Shown one piece after another: positions 26,134-34,921 of a stretch of DNA of 64,000 bases. The first letter of the stretch is position 1. The number at the start of each line of letters is the position of its first letter. The stretch is from NCBI RefSeq assembly GCF_003732425.1, contig NZ_MOBX01000003.1:868001-932000 (forward strand). The letters are read 5' to 3'. The notes beneath the pieces are model-generated. The model was not told where the DNA came from. It saw only the letters and a program-made list of their open reading frames with translations, and made no database searches. This DNA is from Pseudomonas fluorescens. GTDB lineage: Bacteria; Pseudomonadota; Gammaproteobacteria; Pseudomonadales; Pseudomonadaceae. The position numbers and the translations under genes are program-made.

Positions 26134-27669
26134 TTAATGGTGAGTTAATGCGCTGATGAAATCCGCAGCCGGCATCGGTTTGCCGAACAGGTAGCCTTGT
26201 AGAAAGTTAACGTGATGTGCGGTCAGATAATCGGCCTGCGCCTGAGTTTCGACACCTTCGGCAACAATACCCAAATCAAGCTTGGCCGACAGTTCGATAA
26301 TGGTGTCGAGAATGTGTCGGGACAGCGCATCGATGCCGATCATGGCGACGAAACTCTGATCGATCTTGAGGAAGTCCACATTGAATTTGCGTAAGTAGCC
26401 GAGGCTTGAGTGGCCGGTGCCGAAGTCGTCAATCGCGATTTTCACGCCCAGTGCATGCAGTTGCTCGAACAGTTGTCGAGTGATGTCGGTCGGCTCGATC
26501 AACTCTCGCTCGGTCAACTCCAGCACCAGGTTGATGCTATCGGGGGCGAACGCGGCGAGAAACGTTCGACAGTCCTCCACCAGTTCCAGGTCCTTGCAAT
26601 GGCTTGCGGTGATATTGATGCCGATATGAAACGGTGCGGTGAACGTTGCTGACCGCGGCCCCAGCAGTGCGGCGGTCTGTTGCATCAGGGCGCGGGTCAT
26701 CGGCACGATCAGGCCGGAATGTTCGGCGAACGGAATAAACAGGTCCGGGCGCACCAGGCCTTCTTTGGGGTGGGTCCAGCGCATCAATACTTCAGCCCCC
26801 GACCATTGCTTGCTGTCACCGTGCACCACGGGCTGGAAGTAAGGAATGAACTCGCCAGCCTCAAGCGCTCGGAGCATCTCGTGGCTCGGCGAAGTAGAGC
26901 GCTTTTGCAAGACATGGCCGATGGCACCGGACACCACGCCAAAAAAGATCAACAGACTGAACAGCGGCGGATATTCATTGGCCATGTAGCGCCAGGTTTC
27001 GCCTTCGGGAAATCCGGCAGAAACGCTGAACGCATAACGCGAAGAGTCCAGTGTGTGTTGCGCTATCGGCAACGCGGGCAGGCCACCGGCGTGGACTTTT
27101 CCATCGGCGGAGAGCCAGTTATTGCCCACTTGCAGCACCAGCAACATGTGCCGACCGATCAGGCGCAACATGTTGCTTAGATGGTAACCGTCCAGTGTCG
27201 TCAGTGCGCCGCCGCGGCCTTCGCTGAGCCGATAGACCAGTAGCGCGGTGTTGGGTGTTACCGGGTTGCCATTCATCAACCACAATTTTCCCTGGTTGTA
27301 GTCGCCCGCGTTGACGGCTTCTTTGAAGTCGCCAAACAAGGAGCTGCAATAGAGGTTGTCGTCCCACACCAGATTGGTCGAACGCACAAACGGGCGGCGG
27401 GTCACCTGCTCGCGCAAGGCGAGTTTGACGTTCTCGCAGTTCTGGCCGGCCAATGGCAGCAATTCATGGGCCGCCTGGGCGGTGTTGTCGAGCATCAACT
27501 CGAACTGCTGCTGCGCTTCTTCAGCAGTCTGTCGTGAACCTTGTTCCAGTGTGCGTTCAGCCTGCATGTAAAGAATTACACTGCCCAGCAGCACCGGAAG
27601 CAAGCCGCAGAGCAGTGTGGCGACGATGCGGGCGCTGCGTTTACGGCGGGGTCTGACGGTTAACGGCAT
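26134..27669 (-). CDS. CSS-motif/EAL cyclic-di-GMP phosphodiesterase
   Basis: A 511-residue membrane protein. N-terminal TM at about 14-35, a periplasmic CSS domain with the redox pair Cys78 (GQNCEN) and Cys108 (YCSS), a second TM near 236-256, and a cytoplasmic EAL domain from about 264. Catalytic residues look intact: Glu in AEVLMRW, NITASH, DDFGTGHSS and EGVET, so it should degrade c-di-GMP. In this class, oxidation state of the periplasmic cysteines sets the activity through Dsb proteins. It is a single-gene unit upstream of mvaT. Confidence 0.9.
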   Translation of the reverse strand: MPLTVRPRRKRSARIVATLLCGLLPVLLGSVILYMQAERTLEQGSRQTAEEAQQQFELMLDNTAQAAHELLPLAGQNCENVKLALREQVTRRPFVRSTNLVWDDNLYCSSLFGDFKEAVNAGDYNQGKLWLMNGNPVTPNTALLVYRLSEGRGGALTTLDGYHLSNMLRLIGRHMLLVLQVGNNWLSADGKVHAGGLPALPIAQHTLDSSRYAFSVSAGFPEGETWRYMANEYPPLFSLLIFFGVVSGAIGHVLQKRSTSPSHEMLRALEAGEFIPYFQPVVHGDSKQWSGAEVLMRWTHPKEGLVRPDLFIPFAEHSGLIVPMTRALMQQTAALLGPRSATFTAPFHIGINITASHCKDLELVEDCRTFLAAFAPDSINLVLELTERELIEPTDITRQLFEQLHALGVKIAIDDFGTGHSSLGYLRKFNVDFLKIDQSFVAMIGIDALSRHILDTIIELSAKLDLGIVAEGVETQAQADYLTAHHVNFLQGYLFGKPMPAADFISALTHH

Positions 27670-27784
27670 GGGCGCATCCTGTCGCGGTGGAGTGGGGCTC
27701 TCGAATGCAGGCCGGATAACGGCGCGCCGCTGAAAAACAGATCAGCCAGAGGGGAGGATAGATGGCAGAAGTCGCTTGCGCCGC

Positions 27785-28657
27785 TCATCCGTGCTGCATC
27801 CGCGTTGCCAACTCGATAAAGGCCAGAGTAGCGGGTGACGCCTGACGCCGGTCGAGTACGGCGACCCCGACCTGACGCTGAACGGCGGGCAGTAACGGCC
27901 TCTTCACGTAGCGCGGCGTTGCCTCCTCCGGCAACGACCCTTCGGCGACAATCGTGATGCCATCGCCACGACTGACGGTATCGAGGGTGCTCAGCAGTTG
28001 CGAGCAGCGATAGCGGATATTCGGTTGCAAGCGCGCAGCCAGGAACAGCCTCGATACCAGCTCCGAAGAACCGGCCTCGGTGAGCACGAACGGAGCGTCG
28101 CACAAATCCTTGAGAGTCAATGCCGTTCGCGCCGCCAGTGGATGACCGATAGGGAGCAGGGCAACCATCTGGTCTTCGATCAGGGTAAACGTGTCGAAGC
28201 GCTCTTCGGGCAGCACCACGAAACCGACGTCGATCCGCCGTTCTTCCAGCCACTGAGTCACTTGTCGATCCGGTCCTTCATCGATATGCACTTCGATGCC
28301 CGGATGCGCTTCTCGATAGTGCCGCAGAATCGTGGGCAACAGCTTGATCGACGAGGTTGGCCCGAACGAGCCGATGCGCAGGGTGCCGGTCTTCATGCCG
28401 CGTGCATCGGCGGCTTCCTGGCGCAGGGTGTTGGCCAGACCGAGCATCGCCCGAGCGCGCAGCAACAGTTGCTCGCCAATGTCACTGAGTTCCACGAGCG
28501 ACTGGTGACGCCGCAGCAACTCGACCCCCAGCTCCTGTTCCAGCGACTTCATCGCGTGGGACACCGCTGACTGCGAAATCCCCAGCCGATGCGCGGCGAG
28601 GGTGAAACCGCGCAGTTCGGCGACCAGCGAGAAGATTTCCAGTTGCGTGAGGGTCAT
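27785..28657 (-). CDS. LysR-family transcriptional regulator
   Basis: A 290-residue LysR regulator with an N-terminal winged helix (QLEIFSLVAELRGFTLAAHR, then SQSAVSHAMKSLE) and a periplasmic-binding-like effector domain from about residue 90. It is divergent from the EamA transporter with a 78-bp gap, the classic layout for control of the neighbour. The effector is unknown. Confidence 0.88.
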   Translation of the reverse strand: MTLTQLEIFSLVAELRGFTLAAHRLGISQSAVSHAMKSLEQELGVELLRRHQSLVELSDIGEQLLLRARAMLGLANTLRQEAADARGMKTGTLRIGSFGPTSSIKLLPTILRHYREAHPGIEVHIDEGPDRQVTQWLEERRIDVGFVVLPEERFDTFTLIEDQMVALLPIGHPLAARTALTLKDLCDAPFVLTEAGSSELVSRLFLAARLQPNIRYRCSQLLSTLDTVSRGDGITIVAEGSLPEEATPRYVKRPLLPAVQRQVGVAVLDRRQASPATLAFIELATRMQHG

Positions 28658-28735
28658 GAGTATTTGCTCATTTTACGATGACAGCGAATGAAGTGAATGA
28701 TACGGCATTCCTCAAGTTCTTTGGTCTGGAGCCTC

Positions 28736-29683
28736 ATGCGTAACGTCGAGCAACTGCACACAACCGCCTCGGAAATTCGGGTCTATCTGACCCTGACAGT
28801 GGTCACCATGATCTGGGGCGGGACCTTTGTCGCCGGACGTTTCCTGGCTGGCAGCTTGAGCCCGATGTTCGCGGCGAGCCTGCGCTTCTTGCTCGCCAGT
28901 GCAGCGTTGCTCGGCTTCTTGTGGCTGGCGCGGATTCCCTTGGTGCGGCCGGCGCCACGGCAATGGTTGCAATTGATACTGCTGGGCTTCTTCGGGATTT
29001 TCTTCTACAACCTGTGCTTCTTTTATGGCTTGCAATACATCAACGCCTCGCGCGCTTCGTTGATTGTCGCGTTGAATCCGGCGGTAATCGGTCTCGCCTC
29101 GTGGGGGTTGTTCAAAGAGCGTTTGAGCGCGATGAGAGTCGCCGGCATCGTGGTCTGCATTGTCGGTGCCGGTCTTGTGATCGTCAGTCGCAACCCGCAA
29201 TTACTGGCCGCAACACCTGATGCATGGATCGGTGATTGGTTGATCTTCGGCTGTGTGCTGGGCTGGGGTGTTTACTCGCTGTTTTCCCGTGAACTGAATC
29301 AGACGTTGGGGCCGGTGCAGACGGTGACCTGTTCAATCCTGATCGGCACGGTAATGTTATGGACCCTGGCGGCTGTGCGCGGCGAACTGAGCGTGCAGGC
29401 GCTGAACAATCTGGGCTTGTCGCAATGGTTGAGCCTGATCTACCTCGGCGTGCTCGGCTCGGCGCTGGCCTACATCGGCTACTACGAAGGCATTCGTAAA
29501 ATCGGCGCGACGCGCAGTGGCGTGTTTATCGCGCTCAACCCGTTGACGGCGGTGATCCTTGGCGCATTGCTGCTGGGCGAGCAGTTGACGCCGGCCATCT
29601 ACGTCGGCGGCGGGTTGATCCTGAGCGGCATTTACCTGTGCAACAAAGGCCTTGCACCAGGCGCCAAAAAGCGGATTTTATAG
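28736..29683 (+). CDS. EamA/DMT-family transporter
   Basis: A 315-residue inner-membrane protein with ten predicted helices in two EamA repeats (first around MIWGGTFVAGRFLAG, second around DWLIFGCVLGWGVYSLF). The family exports amino acids and other metabolites. ATG at 28736 chosen because GGAG lies at good spacing; an upstream frame adds 13 residues without support. Divergent from the LysR gene, which probably controls it. Confidence 0.87.
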   Translation: MRNVEQLHTTASEIRVYLTLTVVTMIWGGTFVAGRFLAGSLSPMFAASLRFLLASAALLGFLWLARIPLVRPAPRQWLQLILLGFFGIFFYNLCFFYGLQYINASRASLIVALNPAVIGLASWGLFKERLSAMRVAGIVVCIVGAGLVIVSRNPQLLAATPDAWIGDWLIFGCVLGWGVYSLFSRELNQTLGPVQTVTCSILIGTVMLWTLAAVRGELSVQALNNLGLSQWLSLIYLGVLGSALAYIGYYEGIRKIGATRSGVFIALNPLTAVILGALLLGEQLTPAIYVGGGLILSGIYLCNKGLAPGAKKRIL

Positions 29684-29788
29684 GGAGGGCAGACAAGCCT
29701 ATTTACGCTGTGTAGAATCGGGTTACGCATACAATAATAATCGTCTTCTGGCAGCAGAAGCCTCGCCCGCAAGAGCCTTGGGTCGACA

Positions 29789-29881
29789 ATGAAGATATTC
29801 GGGTTTCAACTGATCTACGGTGACTTCCTCGCCCGCAGCGTGCGTGGCATCTCCTGTGCGCCACCCACCGTCCTCGCATGA
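29789..29881 (+). CDS. Possible 30-residue peptide upstream of hpd
   Basis: A short ATG-to-TGA frame (MKIFGFQLIYGDFLARSVRG, ending CAPPTVLA) in the 245-bp gap before hpd, ending 47 bp before its ATG. The upstream GGGTCGAC is only a weak ribosome site. The amphipathic, protein-like composition caught my eye. It may be a leader peptide or a small protein, and chance cannot be excluded. Confidence 0.35.
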   Translation: MKIFGFQLIYGDFLARSVRGISCAPPTVLA

Positions 29882-29928
29882 CTGACAAATAACCCTGGTT
29901 AATTGATAAGAAATGATGAGGCGCCACC

Positions 29929-31005
29929 ATGGCAGATTTATACGAAAACCCAATGGGCCTGATGGGCTTTGAATTCATCGAGCTCGCATCGCCGGTGCCG
30001 GGCACTCTGGAGCCGATCTTCGAGATCATGGGCTTCACCAAAGTCGCGACCCACCGTTCCAAGAACGTGCACCTGTACCGTCAGGGCGCGATCAACCTAA
30101 TCCTCAACAACGAACCGAACAGCGTGGCCTCGTACTTCGCCGCCGAGCACGGCCCGTCCGTGTGCGGCATGGCGTTCCGCGTCAAGGATTCGCAGAAAGC
30201 CTACAACCGTGCACTGGAACTCGGCGCTCAGCCGATTCATATCGAAACCGGCCCGATGGAGCTGAACCTGCCGGCGATCAAAGGCATTGGCGGCGCGCCG
30301 CTGTACTTGATCGACCGTTTCGGCGAAGGCAGCTCGATCTATGACATCGACTTCGTGTTCCTCGAGGGCGTTGATCGCAACCCGGTCGGTGCCGGCCTGA
30401 AGATCATCGATCACCTGACCCACAACGTCTATCGCGGTCGCATGGCCTACTGGGCGAACTTCTACGAGAAACTGTTCAACTTCCGCGAAATCCGTTACTT
30501 CGACATCAAGGGCGAGTACACCGGCCTGACCTCGAAAGCGATGACCGCACCGGACGGCATGATCCGCATCCCGTTGAACGAAGAATCGTCCAAAGGCGCG
30601 GGCCAGATCGAAGAATTCCTGATGCAGTTCAACGGCGAGGGCATCCAGCATGTCGCGTTCCTCACCGACGACCTGATCAAGACCTGGGACCAGTTGAAGA
30701 AGATCGGCATGCGCTTCATGACCGCACCGCCAGATACTTACTACGAAATGCTTGAAGGTCGTCTGCCGAACCACGGCGAGCCGGTTGATCAACTGCAATC
30801 GCGCGGCATCCTGCTCGACGGCGCCTCGGAGCAGGGCGACAAGCGCCTGCTGCTGCAGATATTCTCGGAAACCCTGATGGGCCCGGTGTTCTTCGAATTC
30901 ATCCAGCGTAAAGGCGATGATGGTTTCGGCGAGGGCAACTTCAAGGCATTGTTCGAGTCGATCGAGCGCGATCAGGTGCGTCGTGGTGTGCTTGCCACTG
31001 AGTAA
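29929..31005 (+). CDS. hpd: 4-hydroxyphenylpyruvate dioxygenase
   Basis: A 358-residue iron enzyme converting 4-hydroxyphenylpyruvate to homogentisate in tyrosine degradation; it is also the pyomelanin entry point. Metal ligands visible: His in LTHNVYRG, His in [10 protein letters not shown], and Glu in [13 protein letters not shown] precedes the ATG. No homogentisate genes are beside it. It is followed by a strong terminator pair. Confidence 0.95.
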   Translation: MADLYENPMGLMGFEFIELASPVPGTLEPIFEIMGFTKVATHRSKNVHLYRQGAINLILNNEPNSVASYFAAEHGPSVCGMAFRVKDSQKAYNRALELGAQPIHIETGPMELNLPAIKGIGGAPLYLIDRFGEGSSIYDIDFVFLEGVDRNPVGAGLKIIDHLTHNVYRGRMAYWANFYEKLFNFREIRYFDIKGEYTGLTSKAMTAPDGMIRIPLNEESSKGAGQIEEFLMQFNGEGIQHVAFLTDDLIKTWDQLKKIGMRFMTAPPDTYYEMLEGRLPNHGEPVDQLQSRGILLDGASEQGDKRLLLQIFSETLMGPVFFEFIQRKGDDGFGEGNFKALFESIERDQVRRGVLATE

Positions 31006-31019
31006 TCCGCCACTGAAAT

Positions 31020-31062
31020 GAAAAAATCCCGGCCTGCAGAGATGCAGGGCCGGGATTTTTTT
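31020..31062. terminator. Bidirectional terminator between hpd and rarD
   Basis: A 13-bp stem (AAATCCCGGCC with an inner TGCA/TGCA pairing) and T/A runs on both sides. It serves the convergent ends of hpd and rarD. Confidence 0.85.
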
Positions 31063-31069
31063 CAAGATC

Positions 31070-31089
31070 AAAAGATCGTCCGATCTTTT
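31070..31089. terminator. Second short hairpin
   Basis: Perfect 9-bp inverted repeat AAAAGATCG/CGATCTTTT with a TC loop, 7 bp from the first terminator, just past the rarD stop on the minus strand. Confidence 0.45.
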
Positions 31090-31093
31090 GCTT

Positions 31094-31975
31094 TTAAGGA
31101 CGGCGTTGCCGCGTCAGGTGTTTGAAGCCTTCGAAGACCAGCACCACAACCGCCAGCCAGATCGGGATGTACGTCAGCCACTCTCCGGACTTGATGCTTT
31201 CACCGAGCAACAACGCCACGCCGAGCAACAGCACTGGCTCAACATAACTCAACAAGCCAAACAGACTGAACGGCAGCAAACGGCTGGCAATGATGTACAC
31301 CACCAGCGCCGACGCACTGATCAACCCCAGCAACGGAATCAGCCACATCAGCCCCGGGTACTGATCAAACACGCCGAATCCTTGCTCGCCACCCTGCACA
31401 AACCAATACGCCACCGGCAGCATCAGCGTCATGTCGACCCACAAGCCGCCGAGGTTGTCGGTCTTCAGGTATTTGCGCAGCACGAAGTACAGCGGATAGC
31501 CGACCACGACCACCAGTGTCGCCCAGGAAAACCCGCCGACCTGATACAGCTCGTTCAACACCCCCAATGTGGCGAAGAACACCGCGATCTTTTGCAGGTA
31601 CGACAGGCTCTCACCGTAGGCAATCCGCCCGGTCAGCACCATCGCCAGTGGCAGCAGGAAGTAGCCCAGCGACACGTCAAGGCTGTAGCCGTTGAGCGGC
31701 GCCCACATGAACAGCCACAGTTGCACGCCGAGCAGGGCAGAGGATACGAGCAGGCCCGCGATCAATTTCGGCTTCGCCGCCATCAACCGAACCAGCTCCA
31801 GCACCCGCCGCCATTCCCCGGACACCAGCATGAACACGGTCATGCACGGCACCGTCAGGAGCATCCGCCAGCCAAAGATTTCCACGCCGCTCAACGGCGT
31901 GAGCAACGAGGTGTAGTAATACATGACGGCAAACAGCACCGAGGCTGAAACCGATAGAGCGATACCTTTAGACAA
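31094..31975 (-). CDS. rarD: EamA-family transporter RarD
   Basis: A 293-residue inner-membrane protein with ten hydrophobic segments. The conserved RarD start SKGIALSVSASVLFAVMYYY is preceded by a TTG codon (31975-31973) with GAGG upstream. The longer frame reads through REPIN DNA and is not credible. RarD-type proteins were linked to chloramphenicol tolerance in Pseudomonas, but the substrate is not known. Convergent with hpd. Confidence 0.85.
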   Translation of the reverse strand: MSKGIALSVSASVLFAVMYYYTSLLTPLSGVEIFGWRMLLTVPCMTVFMLVSGEWRRVLELVRLMAAKPKLIAGLLVSSALLGVQLWLFMWAPLNGYSLDVSLGYFLLPLAMVLTGRIAYGESLSYLQKIAVFFATLGVLNELYQVGGFSWATLVVVVGYPLYFVLRKYLKTDNLGGLWVDMTLMLPVAYWFVQGGEQGFGVFDQYPGLMWLIPLLGLISASALVVYIIASRLLPFSLFGLLSYVEPVLLLGVALLLGESIKSGEWLTYIPIWLAVVVLVFEGFKHLTRQRRP

Positions 31976-32084
31976 ACTGTCCTCGCGGGTTGATGGTCGA
32001 ACGGGGCGCGAAGGATACGTGGTTTTTGTGCTGAATATTGGCCGAGTGATCAATATTCCCCACATCCTGTAGATAAGCACAAAA

Positions 32085-32177
32085 CCTGTGGGAGCGAGCC
32101 TGCTCGCGAAAGCGGTGTGCCAGACAACGCAGATATTGAATGTGCCGGCCTCTTCGCGAGCAGGCCTCGCTCCCACA
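32085..32177. repeat. REPIN (inverted REP pair) A
   Basis: Left arm 32085-32110 (CCTGTGGGAGCGAGCCTGCT CGCGAA), right arm 32152-32177 is its inverted copy with small changes. A 41-bp spacer separates them. It lies upstream of rarD, between it and the aldo/keto reductase. Confidence 0.85.
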
Positions 32178-32236
32178 ATGGATTTGCATTGACCCCGCAA
32201 CCTGCTGACGCCACTGATTCGCGGCTTGTGCAGCAT

Positions 32237-33250
32237 TCAGGCCTGACGCGGTTTACGCCCCGAGACAAAATGGCTCACATCATTGAACCCCGGTGTCGAT
32301 GAATGCCCCGGTGTCACCAGTGAGTCGATAAACGCCTCATCCTCAGCCGTAATCTTCACCGTCTGCGCCTGGGTGTAAGCGTCCCACTGTTGTTCGGTGC
32401 GCGGTCCGACAATCGCCGACGTCACCGCGCTGTTGTTCAACACCCAGGCAATCGCAAACTCGACCATGCCGACGCCGCGCTGCTCGGTGTACTGCTGAAT
32501 CTGTTGGGCGATGCGCAACGACTCCACGCGCCACTCGGTTTCCAGAATGCGCTTGTCCTGACGCCCTGCGCGGCTGTTAGCATCGGGCTTCACATCCGGT
32601 GCGTACTTGCCGCTGAGCACGCCACGGGCCAGCGGGCTGTAAGGCACCACACCGAGGCCATAGGTTTGTGCGGCAGTAATCTGCTCGGTCTCGGCCTGAC
32701 GGTTGACGATGTTGTACAACGGCTGGCTGATTACCGGGCGGTCAACGCCGAGTTTATCGGCGATCCGAATTACTTCGGCAATCCGCCAGCCGCGATAGTT
32801 GGACAAACCCCAGTAGCGAATCTTGCCCTGACGAATCAGATCGCCAATCGCCGACACGCTGACTTCCAGGGGCGTGTTGTGGTCTTCGCGGTGCAGGTAA
32901 TAGATGTCGAGATAGTCGGTGCCGAGCCGGGTCAGGCTGGCATCGATACCATTGAAGATGTGTTTGCGGCTCAAGCCGCTGCGGTTCGGCACGCCGTCCA
33001 CCGGGCCGAAACCGACCTTGGTCGCCAGTACCCATTCATGCCGATGGCGGGCAATCGCTTCACCGACGATCTCTTCGGAACGGCCGTTGGTGTAGACGTC
33101 GGCAGTGTCGATGAAATTGATCCCCTGGTCCCAGGCCTTGTCGATGATGCGCAGCGAGTCTTCCGCGCTGGTCTGTTCGCCAAACATCATCGTACCGAGG
33201 GTGAGGGTGGACACCTGCAACCCCGAGTGTCCGAGTGTGCGATAGCTCAT
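32237..33250 (-). CDS. Aldo/keto reductase
   Basis: A 337-residue TIM-barrel NADPH reductase of the AKR superfamily. The catalytic tetrad is visible: Asp-Tyr in FIDTADVYTNG, Lys in VLATKVG, His in YYLHREDH. The cofactor-phosphate region VGPRTEQQ is near the C-terminus. It is similar to YghZ/oxidoreductase-type proteins. The ATG at 33250 follows AAGGAT. It lies 69 bp downstream of a LysR gene on the same strand and may be co-transcribed. Confidence 0.88.
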   Translation of the reverse strand: MSYRTLGHSGLQVSTLTLGTMMFGEQTSAEDSLRIIDKAWDQGINFIDTADVYTNGRSEEIVGEAIARHRHEWVLATKVGFGPVDGVPNRSGLSRKHIFNGIDASLTRLGTDYLDIYYLHREDHNTPLEVSVSAIGDLIRQGKIRYWGLSNYRGWRIAEVIRIADKLGVDRPVISQPLYNIVNRQAETEQITAAQTYGLGVVPYSPLARGVLSGKYAPDVKPDANSRAGRQDKRILETEWRVESLRIAQQIQQYTEQRGVGMVEFAIAWVLNNSAVTSAIVGPRTEQQWDAYTQAQTVKITAEDEAFIDSLVTPGHSSTPGFNDVSHFVSGRKPRQA

Positions 33251-33319
33251 GCCGAAATCCTTTTTGTCGATGGGAAAGCCCTCATCAAATACCAGAAGCG
33301 TGTGACGCGGCAAAGTGAA

Positions 33320-34219
33320 TTATCGACTCAGCGCCGCACAGCGTTCGCGTAAAAACGCTTGCAACACCTTGACCCGCTCCGATACCTGCACCCGATGCGG
33401 ACACAACAAATTGAACGGCGCGCTTTCGCCTTGCCAGTCATCGAACAGCGTCAGCAACCTTCCGGCGCGAACATCTTCGGCAATGTCGAGCCACGCCTTG
33501 TACGTAATGCCATGCCCGGCCAGCGCCCAGCGTCGGGCGACTTCACCGTCATCGCTGAGGTAGTCGCCGTGGACTTCCACTTCCAGCGTTTCATCGCCGC
33601 GACTGAAACGCCAAGTGTTGTAGGGCCGCCCATTACGCAGGTAAAGCAAGGCGCTGTGCTGAGCCAATTCGCCGGGATGTTGCGGGGTGCCATGACGCGC
33701 CAGATAGTCAGGGCTGGCGCAGGCGACGCGCCGGTGTTGCGCCAGAATCGGCAACGCCACCAGCGTCGAGTCGCTTGGCACGCCGAAGCGCAACGCCACA
33801 TCGACGGTCTCGCGGAACAGATCGGCATGACGATCGTTGAGCAGCAGTTGCAGTTGAATATTCGGATGTTCGCGCTTGAAGTCGTCGAGCCACGGCAGCA
33901 ATACGTTGCGCCCGAAGTCCGACGGCGCCGCCAGTTGCAACACGCCGCTCAGGCCTTCGCTTTGCTGCTTGAGTGCCTGTTCGCCCTCGGCCAGCGCCGC
34001 CAGGGCCAAGCGCACACTTTCAAGATAACGCCGACCTTCTTCAGTCAGACGAATGCTGCGTGTGGAGCGTGCGAACAATCGGATGCCGAGACGCGTTTCC
34101 AGGCGTTTCAGCGCGATGCTGGCAGCGGCGGGGGTCAACTCCAGTGCGCGGGCAGCAGCGGAAATGCTGCCAGCATCGGCAACACGGGCGAAGATCTCCA
34201 GATCGAGAATCGAGCTCAT
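33320..34219 (-). CDS. LysR-family transcriptional regulator
   Basis: A 299-residue regulator with the usual N-terminal helix-turn-helix (LEIFARVADAGSISAAARAL, TPAAASIALKRLE) and the effector domain from about residue 92. It is divergent from the VOC protein (98-bp gap) and followed by the aldo/keto reductase. Either neighbour could be its target. The start at 34219 fits the family N-terminus and has AAAGGAT upstream. Confidence 0.88.
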   Translation of the reverse strand: MSSILDLEIFARVADAGSISAAARALELTPAAASIALKRLETRLGIRLFARSTRSIRLTEEGRRYLESVRLALAALAEGEQALKQQSEGLSGVLQLAAPSDFGRNVLLPWLDDFKREHPNIQLQLLLNDRHADLFRETVDVALRFGVPSDSTLVALPILAQHRRVACASPDYLARHGTPQHPGELAQHSALLYLRNGRPYNTWRFSRGDETLEVEVHGDYLSDDGEVARRWALAGHGITYKAWLDIAEDVRAGRLLTLFDDWQGESAPFNLLCPHRVQVSERVKVLQAFLRERCAALSR

Positions 34220-34317
34220 TGGTAAAAATCCTTTAAAGATCTTTGCGGTTTTGCGGGATTTTTCCGGGATTGGCAAGCGTGGATACTGCAATCAATCAAC
34301 CATCGCAGGAGGCGCCC

Positions 34318-34725
34318 ATGACCTGGACATTCGATCATCTGGCCTTCAATACCGCTGACGGGCAGGCCTTGCAGGAAGATTTCGCCAAGTTGCTCGGGCT
34401 GAAGCCGGGCCGTCGGCCGCCGTTTCCGTTTCCCGGGCGCTGGCTGTATCAGGATGAACACGCCGTGGTGCATGTGATGGAGCGGCCGCTGCCGGATAAC
34501 ACCGAATTGAGCCACATCGCTTTTCGTACCGATGAGCCGGCGGAAACGGTGCTGCAGCGGGTGCGTGACAGTGGGTTGCCGTATCAACTGGCGCAGGTGC
34601 CGGGCGAGGCGATTGCGCAGATTTTCGTGCAGATGCCGGGTGGTCTGGTGATTGAGCTGGACGCATTAGAAGCCCCTCACCCTAACCCTCTCCCGAAGGG
34701 AGAGGGGACTGACCGAGGTGTTTGA
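34318..34725 (+). CDS. VOC-fold protein with repeat-encoded C-terminus
   Basis: A 135-residue glyoxalase/bleomycin-resistance-fold protein (TWTFDHLAFNTADGQALQED, then ELSHIAFRTDEPA, ending with GGLVIELDALE). Metal-binding positions resemble VOC enzymes (His in FDHLAFN, His in LSHIAF, Glu in VIELDA). The last 17 residues (APHPNPLPKGEGTDRGV) are encoded by the start of the mosaic repeat at 34673-34834, which also supplies the stop. The native end is probably near ELDALE. Shine-Dalgarno AGGAGG. Confidence 0.8.
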   Translation: MTWTFDHLAFNTADGQALQEDFAKLLGLKPGRRPPFPFPGRWLYQDEHAVVHVMERPLPDNTELSHIAFRTDEPAETVLQRVRDSGLPYQLAQVPGEAIAQIFVQMPGGLVIELDALEAPHPNPLPKGEGTDRGV

Positions 34726-34834
34726 ACGAGCTACGCCGACGTGCAATACCGAGTTGAACTCAGACTTTGAAAAGCCAGCAATCGGCTCCCTTTCCCCCTC
34801 GCCTCCTTGGGGGAGAGGGCTGGGGTGAGGGGGA
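34673..34834. repeat. Mosaic intergenic repeat, single divergent unit
   Basis: Inverted ends CCCCTCACCCTAACCCTCTC and GGGGAGAGGGCTGGGGTGAG bound a core with GACTGACCGAGGTGT. The ends and that core are shared with the two-unit element at 23820-24126, but the rest differs. The left end overlaps the 3' end of the VOC gene. It is probably a short member of the same family. Confidence 0.6.
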
Positions 34835-34876
34835 AAAGATCGTTAGAACACCACAAAACCCAAGCCGAACCCCCAA

Positions 34877-34903
34877 TAAAAAACGGCCCTGATAAGGGCC
34901 GTT
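34877..34903 (-). terminator. Terminator after the MFS gene
   Basis: Perfect 8-bp stem AACGGCCC/GGGCCGTT with a 6-base loop. On the minus strand it is followed by a T-rich tract, 19 bp beyond the MFS stop. Confidence 0.75.
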
Positions 34904-34921
34904 CTTCCGTGCATCAGAAAC

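Noticed and set aside
31088..31948. Plus-strand frame antisense to rarD
   Set aside because: A His/Gln-rich shadow frame of a membrane-protein gene.
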